DNA of 32,830 bases. Source: Chitinophaga pinensis. GTDB taxonomy: Bacteria; Bacteroidota; Bacteroidia; AKYH767-A; OLB10. Of this stretch, positions 17,321 through 25,019 are shown piece by piece. The notes below the pieces were generated by a model. It ran no database searches. It saw only the letters and a list, made by a program, of their open reading frames with translations, and was not told the DNA's origin. A program made the translations under genes and the position numbers. Location of the stretch: NCBI GenBank assembly GCA_943332105.1, contig CALQOD010000028.1:1-32830 (forward strand), in the 5' to 3' direction. Positions within the stretch are counted from its first letter, which is position 1. Each line of letters starts with the position of its first letter.

Positions 17321-18967
17321 CTATTCGTATTTAGCTACTATTGGCATTCGGCGTCCGCGACCAAATGACTTAGTAGAAACTCGTATGATTGGAGCAAATT
17401 GATTTCGCTTCCATTCATTGGCATTAACCATTTTTATCACTTTCGTTACTACATCGGCGTTATTCAACTTTTGAATTATTGATTGAACACTTTTTGTTTT
17501 TTCGATATACTCAAACAAAATAGCATCTAATAAATCATAATCGGGTAAGGAATCAGAATCCTTTTGATTGGGGTGTAATTCAGCTGATGGAGCTTTTGTA
17601 ATAGTGTTTACAGGAATAATCTCACTTTTACGATTGATATAATTAGCGAGCTCATAAACTTCTGTTTTATACAAATCTCCAATAACAGATAATCCTCCGC
17701 ACATATCGCCGTAAAGGGTTCCATACCCTACTGCTAATTCACTTTTATTAGAAGTATTTAAAAGAATAAAACCAAACTTATTGCTTAATGCCATTAAGAT
17801 ATTTCCACGGATTCGCGATTGAATATTTTCTTCAGCTATATTAAAAGAGGTGCCTCGAAAAGAATCATGCAAAGCAAGTTCATAGCGGTTAAATATATCG
17901 GCAATAGAAACAATTTCGTGTGAACACTTTAATTTATCAACTAAGCACAATGCATCATCGATAGAATGCTGTGAAGAAAATTCTGAAGGCATTAAAACTG
18001 CATGCACATTTTCTGAACCTAGTGCATCAGCAGCTAACGCTAATACAACTGCAGAATCAATTCCTCCAGATAGACCAACAATAGCTTTTTGAAAACCTGA
18101 TTTACCAAAGTAATCTTTTATTCCAAGAACAAGTGCGTTATTAATCTTGGAGATTTTCGAAGGTGTTTCGTAACTAACTTTTTTGTCGGTAGTAAATGAC
18201 TTTGTAGTCGTATCAAAATCTACAATTAAAAAGTCATCTTTAAAATAATCCAGTTCCTTTACGATAGATCCATCAGCATTCATTGCCAAAGATCCCCCAT
18301 CAAAAACAAAATCCGTATTAGCGCCAACCTGATTTACATAAACAAGCGGAAGTTGATAGTTGCTTACATTCTTTCTTAAAATATTTTTACGCTCTTCTTC
18401 GTGATTAAAATCAAACGGAGAAGCTGCAATATTTACCATTAATGACGGAGCCTCTTTAACGAGTTCATTCATTGGCCAATTGGTATACAAAGGATCGGCA
18501 TCAATATTCCAAAGGTCTTCGCAGATTGTTAAGGCTATTTTCACCCCTTTCACATTTACGCATGCGTAAGATTTGTTTTGTTCAAACCAACGATACTCTT
18601 CAAAAATATCATAAGTGGGCAATAACGATTTATTTCTTATTGAAGTTATTTCTCCATTCTGAATTAGCACCGCAGAATTAAACAAGTTCTTTCCATTAAC
18701 ATCTGGATTAACAGTTGGCGCTCCTATAATGACAGAAATGTTTTTACATTGTTGGGCGATATCCTGCAAATCAATATTACAGCTTTCAATAAAGTGTTGG
18801 TAATTTAGTAAATCCAATGGAGGATAGCCACATAAAGCCAATTCAGAAAAAACTAGCAAATCGATATTTTGGTTTATCGACTCATGAATTTTATCGAGAA
18901 TAATTTTCTTATTGAATGTTAAGTTACCTACATGGTAATTCAACTGAGCTAGTGCAATACGCAGCAT
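17321..18967 (-). CDS. nadE: Glutamine-dependent NAD+ synthetase
   Basis: NadE carries out the last step of NAD biosynthesis: ATP-dependent amidation of nicotinate adenine dinucleotide using ammonia from glutamine. The 548-residue protein has an N-terminal nitrilase-type glutaminase domain with the triad Glu42 (FSELALCGYPP), Lys113 (RNKSLLPTYD) and Cys149 (LTICEDLWN). A C-terminal synthetase domain follows, with the PP-loop SGGIDS (300-305) and downstream NTSNKSELAVGYGTLYGD and GLSVIGDLYKTEVYELA. All catalytic residues are present. It lies 19 bases after the beta-barrel gene on the same strand and is probably co-transcribed with it. Confidence 0.98.
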   Translation of the reverse strand: MLRIALAQLNYHVGNLTFNKKIILDKIHESINQNIDLLVFSELALCGYPPLDLLNYQHFIESCNIDLQDIAQQCKNISVIIGAPTVNPDVNGKNLFNSAVLIQNGEITSIRNKSLLPTYDIFEEYRWFEQNKSYACVNVKGVKIALTICEDLWNIDADPLYTNWPMNELVKEAPSLMVNIAASPFDFNHEEERKNILRKNVSNYQLPLVYVNQVGANTDFVFDGGSLAMNADGSIVKELDYFKDDFLIVDFDTTTKSFTTDKKVSYETPSKISKINNALVLGIKDYFGKSGFQKAIVGLSGGIDSAVVLALAADALGSENVHAVLMPSEFSSQHSIDDALCLVDKLKCSHEIVSIADIFNRYELALHDSFRGTSFNIAEENIQSRIRGNILMALSNKFGFILLNTSNKSELAVGYGTLYGDMCGGLSVIGDLYKTEVYELANYINRKSEIIPVNTITKAPSAELHPNQKDSDSLPDYDLLDAILFEYIEKTKSVQSIIQKLNNADVVTKVIKMVNANEWKRNQFAPIIRVSTKSFGRGRRMPIVAKYE

Positions 18968-18986
18968 TGAGTAATGATAAACCTAA

Positions 18987-19637
18987 TTAGAACATAATTC
19001 CAAGATTCAAGGCTACATAATTTGAAATAGCCTTGAATTCAGGATCATTGTCTTTTGATTTTGTTAAAACATCAACAAATCCATTATTAAATTCTAACGA
19101 TACTAAAAAAGTTGTTGACCCCGAGATGGTGTACTCCGCACCTAAGGCTATCATCATCGACATATTTATATCTGTAATGTTTGCTTTCGATTCAATATTT
19201 GATTCAGTAATTGACCCCTTTTCGGTATTTGTCTTAGCCGACAAGTTCAATCCTGGCACCAAACCAAATTGTCCGAAATAGCGATAACGGTTGAACTCAT
19301 TTGTTTTCATTTTAATTCCGATTGGTAGCTCCACATACTTTAATACATAACTTGTTCGAGTTAATACCGCAGCGCTATCATAGTTTAAAATTCCTCCACG
19401 ATAAGTAACCTGCAATCCGTATGTCAATGCGTAATTAGATGCAAAATTACTTTCTCCCATCAAACCGTAAGTAAAACCTAACTTAGAGCCATCTTTATTT
19501 AAGTCTTTCGTATCTGGTTTCATCCAAGCAATAGTGGGTGCAACTTTTAACCCAAAATGAAATTTTTGTTCCTGAGCGTTCGTTATCTTCGCAGACAATA
19601 TTGCAATAGTTAAAAATAGTAAAAACTTATTCTTCAT
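18987..19637 (-). CDS. PorT-like outer-membrane beta-barrel protein
   Basis: This is an exported protein of 216 residues. The ATG at 19637 is chosen over the longer open frame because it begins a textbook Sec signal peptide (MKNKFLLFLTIAILSA..., cleavage after TNA). The mature part reads as alternating amphipathic strands (FHFGLKVAPTIAW, LTYGLQVTYRGG, YVELPIGIKMK, YFGQFGLVPGLNLSAK, MIALGAEYTISG), typical of the 8-stranded OMP_b-brl_2/PorT-like family, and it ends with a Phe (LGIMF). True PorT belongs to the type IX secretion system, but many paralogues do not, so no symbol is given. Its start codon overlaps that of the divergent gldB inside one CATG. nadE follows 19 bases downstream. Confidence 0.85.
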   Translation of the reverse strand: MKNKFLLFLTIAILSAKITNAQEQKFHFGLKVAPTIAWMKPDTKDLNKDGSKLGFTYGLMGESNFASNYALTYGLQVTYRGGILNYDSAAVLTRTSYVLKYVELPIGIKMKTNEFNRYRYFGQFGLVPGLNLSAKTNTEKGSITESNIESKANITDINMSMMIALGAEYTISGSTTFLVSLEFNNGFVDVLTKSKDNDPEFKAISNYVALNLGIMF

Positions 19638-20736
19638 GATTTCAAGATTTGGTTCGGTAAAATTAGGAAAATTTGCAATAGTTGTTTGCTTATTTGGGAT
19701 AATAATAGGGCTTAACAGCTGTACTGAAAATAAAAAGAAAAAAAACGCTCCTATTCCGGTAGAAATACCAGATATCAAAATATCCTTAAAGGTTAATCGA
19801 TTTGAACAGGATTTATTTTCAATTAGAGAATTTGATAGCCTTTCAGTAGACAAACTTCGAAATAAATACGGTGATTTTTTTGATATATGGTGTTTAAAAT
19901 TATCAGGTATTGCTACAAGATCAATGTTAATAAAATCAAATGGCCAAATAACATTACCAATTAGCCAGGAGTTAATAAGCAATTTAAAGCAATACACAGA
20001 TGATAAATACATGCTTGAGGTATTTAGCGATGTAAATAAGAAATATTCAAACTTCGAAGGACTGAGTGATAGCTTAAAAAATGTTTTTAGCAGATATCAT
20101 GTGGCATTCCCAAATAAAAAAATTCCAACAATCACAACTTACCTATCTCCTTTTTACTCTAACATCACTGCAACAGAAAGCAACTTAGGAATTGGTCTGC
20201 ATTCTTATCTGGGTTCCGATTACAAATATTATCCGAGTACTGGCATGCCACTTTATATAATCAAAAAATTGAGCAAGGATTATCTTATAACAGATGCTAT
20301 GAAAGGATGGCTTGATAGCGATTACATGAATGACACATCTGATCAAGGTTTTATAAATCAAATTATATATCAAGGCAAAGTTTTATACGCACTTGAGTTA
20401 TTGGTGCCTGAAGCCGATGATACAATTAAAATCGGCTATTCATCAAAACAGTTAGATTGGGTATTTGAAAACGAACAGAATATTTGGAAAGTTTTTGTAG
20501 ACAACAATCTTTTATTCAGCAACAAACCTAAACTATATTTAAAGTTTATTAACGATGGCAATACAACTAGTGGATTCCCTAAAGAATCTCCTGCAAAGCT
20601 AGGTGCATTTATTGGTTGGCAAATAGTAAGATCTTACATGCATAAGCATGAAGGAGTAAAACTAGAGGCACTTTTTAATATGAATGATGGCAAAGCAATA
20701 CTTAATGAATCGGGATACAAGCCTAATAAAGATTAA
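19636..20736 (+). CDS. gldB: Gliding-motility lipoprotein GldB
   Basis: GldB is a lipoprotein essential for gliding in Flavobacterium and associated with the gliding/type IX secretion machinery; its molecular role is unclear. The 366-residue protein has a lipoprotein signal peptide with lipobox LNSC (26-29), so Cys29 is the lipidated residue. The mature domain contains RFEQDLFSI, KYGDFFDIWCLKLSGI, ITTYLSPFYSN, GLHSYLGSDYKYYP and a C-terminal KLGAFIGWQIVRSYM segment typical of the family. There is no alternative in-frame ATG before the lipobox, so the start at 19636 is well constrained even though it overlaps the divergent beta-barrel start. A near-consensus -7 (TATCTTCG, 19585-19592) lies inside that neighbour. 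gldC, often adjacent in flavobacteria, is absent; an MBL-fold gene begins on the base after the stop. Confidence 0.9.
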   Translation: MISRFGSVKLGKFAIVVCLFGIIIGLNSCTENKKKKNAPIPVEIPDIKISLKVNRFEQDLFSIREFDSLSVDKLRNKYGDFFDIWCLKLSGIATRSMLIKSNGQITLPISQELISNLKQYTDDKYMLEVFSDVNKKYSNFEGLSDSLKNVFSRYHVAFPNKKIPTITTYLSPFYSNITATESNLGIGLHSYLGSDYKYYPSTGMPLYIIKKLSKDYLITDAMKGWLDSDYMNDTSDQGFINQIIYQGKVLYALELLVPEADDTIKIGYSSKQLDWVFENEQNIWKVFVDNNLLFSNKPKLYLKFINDGNTTSGFPKESPAKLGAFIGWQIVRSYMHKHEGVKLEALFNMNDGKAILNESGYKPNKD

Positions 20737-21381
20737 ATGAACACGATAAAATATTTCACTTTCAATCCTACACAAGAAAACACTTATGTGATTAGCAACG
20801 AAAGTAACTTGTGCGTTATTATAGATCCAGGATGTTATTATCCAGAAGAGAAAAAAGAACTATTCGATTATATTCAAGAATCCGGTTTACAACCAGTTCA
20901 CTTATTAAATACTCATTGCCATACCGATCATGTAATGGGTAATGCATTTGTAAAAGAGTGCTTTGGCTTAAGTCCGAAAATTCACGCTCAAGAATTAGTT
21001 GTGTTAAATCATGCTAAGACATTAGGGTCTTCATTTGGATTATTTATGGATGAATCACCAGATCCTGAAATTTGTCTTGAAGAAGGGGGATTCATTACTT
21101 TTGGAGAAACGACATTAAAAATTATTTTCACTCCAGGGCATTCACCAGGAAGCGTTTGTTTTTATAATGAAAGTGAAAAATATTTAATTGGTGGAGACGT
21201 CTTATTTAAAAATAGTATTGGTCGAACAGATTTGCCAGGAGGGGATTTAGAAACATTGCTAAATTCAATATCTGAAAAATTGTTTAAATTAGATGAGGAT
21301 ACAATTGTATACCCGGGACATGGACCATCAACGAGCATTGGATACGAAAAAATCAATAATCCATTCTTAAAAAATTATTGA
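20737..21381 (+). CDS. MBL-fold metallo-hydrolase (glyoxalase II-like)
   Basis: This is a 214-residue zinc hydrolase of the metallo-beta-lactamase fold, probably a thioester hydrolase of the glyoxalase II / YcbL type. The metal ligands are all present: H60-x-H62-x-D64-H65 in NTHCHTDHVMGN, His135 in TPGHSPGSVCFY, Asp154 in GGDVLFKNSIGRTDLPGGD and His195 in YPGHGPSTSIGYEK. The GRTDLPGGD segment is typical of the glyoxalase II-like subgroup. No signal peptide is visible, so it is cytoplasmic. The ATG follows the gldB stop with no gap (TAAATG), which implies translational coupling. The actual substrate cannot be told from the sequence. Confidence 0.95.
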   Translation: MNTIKYFTFNPTQENTYVISNESNLCVIIDPGCYYPEEKKELFDYIQESGLQPVHLLNTHCHTDHVMGNAFVKECFGLSPKIHAQELVVLNHAKTLGSSFGLFMDESPDPEICLEEGGFITFGETTLKIIFTPGHSPGSVCFYNESEKYLIGGDVLFKNSIGRTDLPGGDLETLLNSISEKLFKLDEDTIVYPGHGPSTSIGYEKINNPFLKNY

Positions 21382-21385
21382 ATTA

Positions 21386-22849
21386 ATGAGCTATAGAGCA
21401 ACTCTCACGTTATTATTACTTTTTTCATTCTCCTTTACCTATAGTCAGTCAGTACAATTATCTTCCGCCAATATCAATCAAGGTGGTTTTGATTACGCAG
21501 CTGTAATTGGAAAACTTGATGAAGGTTATGTAGTACTTCAGAGCAATATACCAATTGGAACAGACAAAGAGCGTGTAGGCTTAAAAACTAGAAAACTACA
21601 AATAAGTTTTTTTGATGATCAATTAATAAGAAAATGGCAAGCGCCAATGAACTGTAATGTTAATGGTGCTACAATAGAAAATATTTTTGCATTCGACAAC
21701 AAAATAATTTTACTGTATAGTTTGTTTTCAAAAGATAATAGCACCATTGAAATTTATTATGACTCTTATAACTCGGATGGAAAATCAGTACAACTAAAAA
21801 ATAAATTAGGATCTGTTGCCATCACCAAGTTTAATAATTTGGAAAAAATCAGAGTGATTCTTAGTCCAGACAAAAACAATTTTGGAGTTTACATTAATGA
21901 ATCAGACGACAACAATCAGAACATAAACATACTAACATGTAGCAACATTGGTGAAATCAGCAATAATGCATTTAAATTAAATTTTGGAAGCGGACAATTA
22001 TATCTGAGCAATTTCATGTTGGACAATTCGAACAACTTTTACTCAAGCGGACAAGTTAAAAGCAAAGAAAATAAAAAGCAAAAATCACAGTACCTTTTTT
22101 GCTATTTATCATCAATAAATTCTGTTATAGAAAAAGTTGTAAGCGATATCAATTCTCCAGTATCAGATATCATGATAAAATACAATTCAGTAAAAAACGA
22201 AATAGTTTGTGGGGGTATTGGTGTTGACAATACATCATATAGTGGCTCTGGCATAAAGCTTTTAATTATAGATTCACTTTTTCATTTCAGAGAAGTAAAC
22301 TATTCTATACAAGGTAGCAGTTTAAAAGAATTAATTGGAGAAAGAAACAATAGTGGAATCAGTCTGGACAATTACACTATACAAGACTTAATACCCAGAG
22401 AAGATGGTGGTGCTTTGCTTGTTGCAGAAGCTCAATATTTAAGTGAATATTCATTTTATGATCAGTTCACGCAAACATTTAACAGAAGAACAGAATATCA
22501 CTTCGATAATATCGTTTTATTTTCTATTTCACCTGAAGGAAACATTGATTGGTGTAAAGTGATTAAGAAGGAGCAAGTTACGATGGACGATTTTGGAATA
22601 TTCTCTTCATTTGCATCCTATCTAAATAACGAGGAAATAGGAATCATTTACAATAAAGACTCTGGCAGAAACTTCGAATTAATGCATGTATTAATCACAA
22701 AAGATGGTCAATTATCGAGTAAAAGAATAAGTAAATCGAATATTGACGCGATTATTCCCAAATATAACAGGCAGACCAATGCCACTGAAATTTGTGTTCC
22801 GGTTCTAATAAAACGACAGTTATATTTGGCCAAAATTGAATTTGAATAA
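21386..22849 (+). CDS. Secreted protein of unknown family
   Basis: This is a 487-residue protein with a Sec signal peptide (cleavage after TYS, about residue 20). I do not recognise the family. The mature sequence is rich in short beta-strands separated by Asn/Asp/Gly turns, repeatedly in the form of a hydrophobic strand followed by D-G or N-N (KLDEGYVVLQSN, NKIILLYSLFSKDN, LDNSNNFYSSGQVKSKEN, GNIDWCKVI, NEEIGIIYNKDSGRN). That pattern suggests a beta-propeller-like fold, similar to other Bacteroidota periplasmic propellers. There is no lipobox and no evident C-terminal T9SS sorting domain, so it is probably periplasmic. It starts 4 bases after the MBL stop and forms the third gene of the gldB operon. 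Confidence 0.85.
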   Translation: MSYRATLTLLLLFSFSFTYSQSVQLSSANINQGGFDYAAVIGKLDEGYVVLQSNIPIGTDKERVGLKTRKLQISFFDDQLIRKWQAPMNCNVNGATIENIFAFDNKIILLYSLFSKDNSTIEIYYDSYNSDGKSVQLKNKLGSVAITKFNNLEKIRVILSPDKNNFGVYINESDDNNQNINILTCSNIGEISNNAFKLNFGSGQLYLSNFMLDNSNNFYSSGQVKSKENKKQKSQYLFCYLSSINSVIEKVVSDINSPVSDIMIKYNSVKNEIVCGGIGVDNTSYSGSGIKLLIIDSLFHFREVNYSIQGSSLKELIGERNNSGISLDNYTIQDLIPREDGGALLVAEAQYLSEYSFYDQFTQTFNRRTEYHFDNIVLFSISPEGNIDWCKVIKKEQVTMDDFGIFSSFASYLNNEEIGIIYNKDSGRNFELMHVLITKDGQLSSKRISKSNIDAIIPKYNRQTNATEICVPVLIKRQLYLAKIEFE

Positions 22850-22970
22850 CACTTAGATTCATTAGGAATTTAACTTGTTTTCTTTATGTTCGCCAAAACT
22901 ATTATTAATCAGAGATTGTTTGTATTCGTAATTATCCCTTTAATTATTCTAGAAAATTAGATATATTGAT

Positions 22971-22978
22971 TAAATTTG
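22971..22978 (+). promoter_or_regulatory. -7 promoter element for the desaturase gene
   Basis: TAAATTTG fits TAnnTTTG and ends 5 bases before the ATG at 22984. It lies downstream of the alternative ATG at 22966, which argues against that upstream start. No good -33 element is visible. The rest of the 22850-22983 gap holds nothing else recognisable. Confidence 0.5.
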
Positions 22979-22983
22979 CGACC

Positions 22984-24051
22984 ATGAGAAAAATAACATT
23001 TAACAATAAGCAAAGTCCGTTATTTGACGCTTTAAGAGAAAAAACAGACGCTTATTTCGAGACTCACAACATCCCTGCTACTGGTAACTATAAACTATTT
23101 AGCAAGACCATTATATTAGTTTCGGTTGCAATTACCGCCTATCTGCTTTTAGTTTTAGGTGATTTACATTGGGGTATTCAAGTAGGGTTATGTGCTATAC
23201 TTGGATTAACCTTTGCGAGCATTGGATTTAATGTAATGCATGATGGTGCTCATGGCTCCTACTCTTCAAACAAACATTTGAACAATATCATGTCATACTC
23301 ATTAAACATGATGGGCTGTTCAAGTTTTATGTGGAAGATAAAGCACAATGTTATTCACCATACTTATACAAATATTGAAGGTGTTGATGATGATATTGCA
23401 ATTGGTCCTTTAATGCGCGTTAATGAACACCAAAAGAAATATTGGATTCATAGATTTCAACATATCTACTGGGTGATATTATACGGATTAACTTACTTTA
23501 TATGGATATTTGGTAACGACTTCAAAAAATATTTTACTGGAAAAATTGGTCCAACTCCAATTCGCAAAATGAAGCTTTCTGAACACTTTGGATTTTGGAT
23601 TACTAAAATAATTTATATTTCATTATTGATTGTTTTGCCATCATACCAGCATGGATTAGGTTATGCATTAATTGGATATGGAGTGATATTATTTGTAACT
23701 GGATTAGTTATAGCAGTTGTATTTCAATTAGCGCATGTTGTAGAAGACACTAAATTCCCATCTCCAGATAATAATACTAATAAGATTGAAAATGAGTGGG
23801 CATTGCATCAGATTAATACAACTGCAAATTTTGCAACACACAATAAAGTAATTAGTTGGTTCATGGGTGGATTAAACTTTCAGGTGGAGCATCACCTGTT
23901 TCCAAAAATAAGCCACATTCATTATCCAGAAATAAGTAAAATTGTACGCAACACATGCAGAGAATTCAATGTTCAATATATTGAATATCCTACATTTATT
24001 AGTGCAATTGGGGCACATTTGCGCCACTTAAAAGAATTAGGAAGAGCCTAG
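22984..24051 (+). CDS. Membrane fatty-acid desaturase
   Basis: This is an integral-membrane di-iron desaturase that introduces a double bond into a fatty acyl chain of a lipid or acyl-CoA. Counting from the ATG at 22984 (355 residues), the three histidine boxes are H86-DGA-H90 in NVMHDGAHGSYS, H121-NVI-H125-H126, and Q300-VE-H303-H304 in QVEHHLFP. QxxHH at the third box is typical of front-end/linoleoyl-CoA-desaturase-like enzymes, but no cytochrome b5 domain is fused here. Hydrophobic segments flank the boxes (~41-59, 62-84, then two pairs around 155-175 and 205-255). The start at 22984 rather than 22966 is preferred because the -7 element lies between them. It converges with the polyprenyl synthase, the stop codons sharing CTAG. 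Confidence 0.93.
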   Translation: MRKITFNNKQSPLFDALREKTDAYFETHNIPATGNYKLFSKTIILVSVAITAYLLLVLGDLHWGIQVGLCAILGLTFASIGFNVMHDGAHGSYSSNKHLNNIMSYSLNMMGCSSFMWKIKHNVIHHTYTNIEGVDDDIAIGPLMRVNEHQKKYWIHRFQHIYWVILYGLTYFIWIFGNDFKKYFTGKIGPTPIRKMKLSEHFGFWITKIIYISLLIVLPSYQHGLGYALIGYGVILFVTGLVIAVVFQLAHVVEDTKFPSPDNNTNKIENEWALHQINTTANFATHNKVISWFMGGLNFQVEHHLFPKISHIHYPEISKIVRNTCREFNVQYIEYPTFISAIGAHLRHLKELGRA

Positions 24052-25019
24052 TTTTTACGATTCATTAGTGAATCTGCAAGATCAATTAACGGCTGTTTAC
24101 GATCTACGTCAATAGGAATTGCGTTTAAATGCTGCAACGCATCATTATAAAGTTCATGCATTTTATTTTCTGCAATTTGTCTTACACTTATTTGATCATA
24201 AATAGCGGTAATAGAATTTACTTTAAGTTGGGTTTTATCGGTACTATTAATCCAACCGGATAGTTCCTCTTTTAATTCACCATTTGCTTTATTAAGCGCG
24301 GTAATCAACAAATATGTTTTTTTATTTGCCAAAATATCTCCTCCTACTTGTTTTCCAAAAAGACTGGCATCACCATAAACATCAAGAATATCATCTTGAA
24401 GTTGAAATGCAATTCCAAGGTTTACACCGAAGTTGTATAGGTGGTTAGCCGCTGTAATATCAGCTTTTCCTATTAGCGCACCGATTTTAAGCGAGGCTCC
24501 TAACAATACTGCTGTTTTCAATCGAATCATCTCAATATAGTCTTCGATACTTACCTCATTCATTGATTCGAAATCCATATCATATTGTTGACCTTCGCAA
24601 ACTTCCAAAGCGGTTTTTGTAAATACTTCCATTACTTCTTTAACAACGCTTGAAGGAGAATCCATCACTAGCTGACACGATCGAACAAACATTGCATCAC
24701 CAGCTAAAATTGCGATATTAGAATTCCATTTTGCATGCACAGTTGGCTTTGTTCTACGAAGAGGTGCATGGTCCATAATATCATCGTGAAGTAACGTGAA
24801 ATTATGAAAGACTTCCAATCCTAATGCTGGAGAAATAGCGAGCTGCACATCTCCATTAAACGCATCACAAGCCATTAAGGTAAGGACTGGTCGCATTCTT
24901 TTGCCACCGAGTGAAATCATATACCTTATAGGATCGTATAATCCTTTAGGGTTTTCAGGAAATTTGAGTTTATTTACAGACTGATGAATCAAATCAGAAA
25001 GTTCAGCAAGTGATTTCAT
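24048..25019 (-). CDS. Short-chain polyprenyl diphosphate synthase
   Basis: This is a trans-isoprenyl diphosphate synthase that condenses IPP with allylic diphosphates. The 323-residue protein has GGKRMRP (38-44), the first Asp-rich motif D79-D-IM-D83 in LLHDDIMDHAPLRR and the second D209-D-IL-D213 in FQLQDDILDVYGD. The fifth residue before the first motif is Phe74, an aromatic that in characterised enzymes blocks elongation, so a C15-C20 product (FPP or GGPP) is inferred rather than a long quinone tail. Its ATG immediately follows the stop of the upstream sugar epimerase gene without any gap, so the two are coupled. It ends overlapping the convergent desaturase stop. Confidence 0.94.
   Translation of the reverse strand: MKSLAELSDLIHQSVNKLKFPENPKGLYDPIRYMISLGGKRMRPVLTLMACDAFNGDVQLAISPALGLEVFHNFTLLHDDIMDHAPLRRTKPTVHAKWNSNIAILAGDAMFVRSCQLVMDSPSSVVKEVMEVFTKTALEVCEGQQYDMDFESMNEVSIEDYIEMIRLKTAVLLGASLKIGALIGKADITAANHLYNFGVNLGIAFQLQDDILDVYGDASLFGKQVGGDILANKKTYLLITALNKANGELKEELSGWINSTDKTQLKVNSITAIYDQISVRQIAENKMHELYNDALQHLNAIPIDVDRKQPLIDLADSLMNRKN

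Noticed and set aside
19638-20012. 125-residue N-terminal extension of the beta-barrel protein on the - strand
   Set aside because: It is antisense to gldB and would bury the signal peptide in the middle of the protein.
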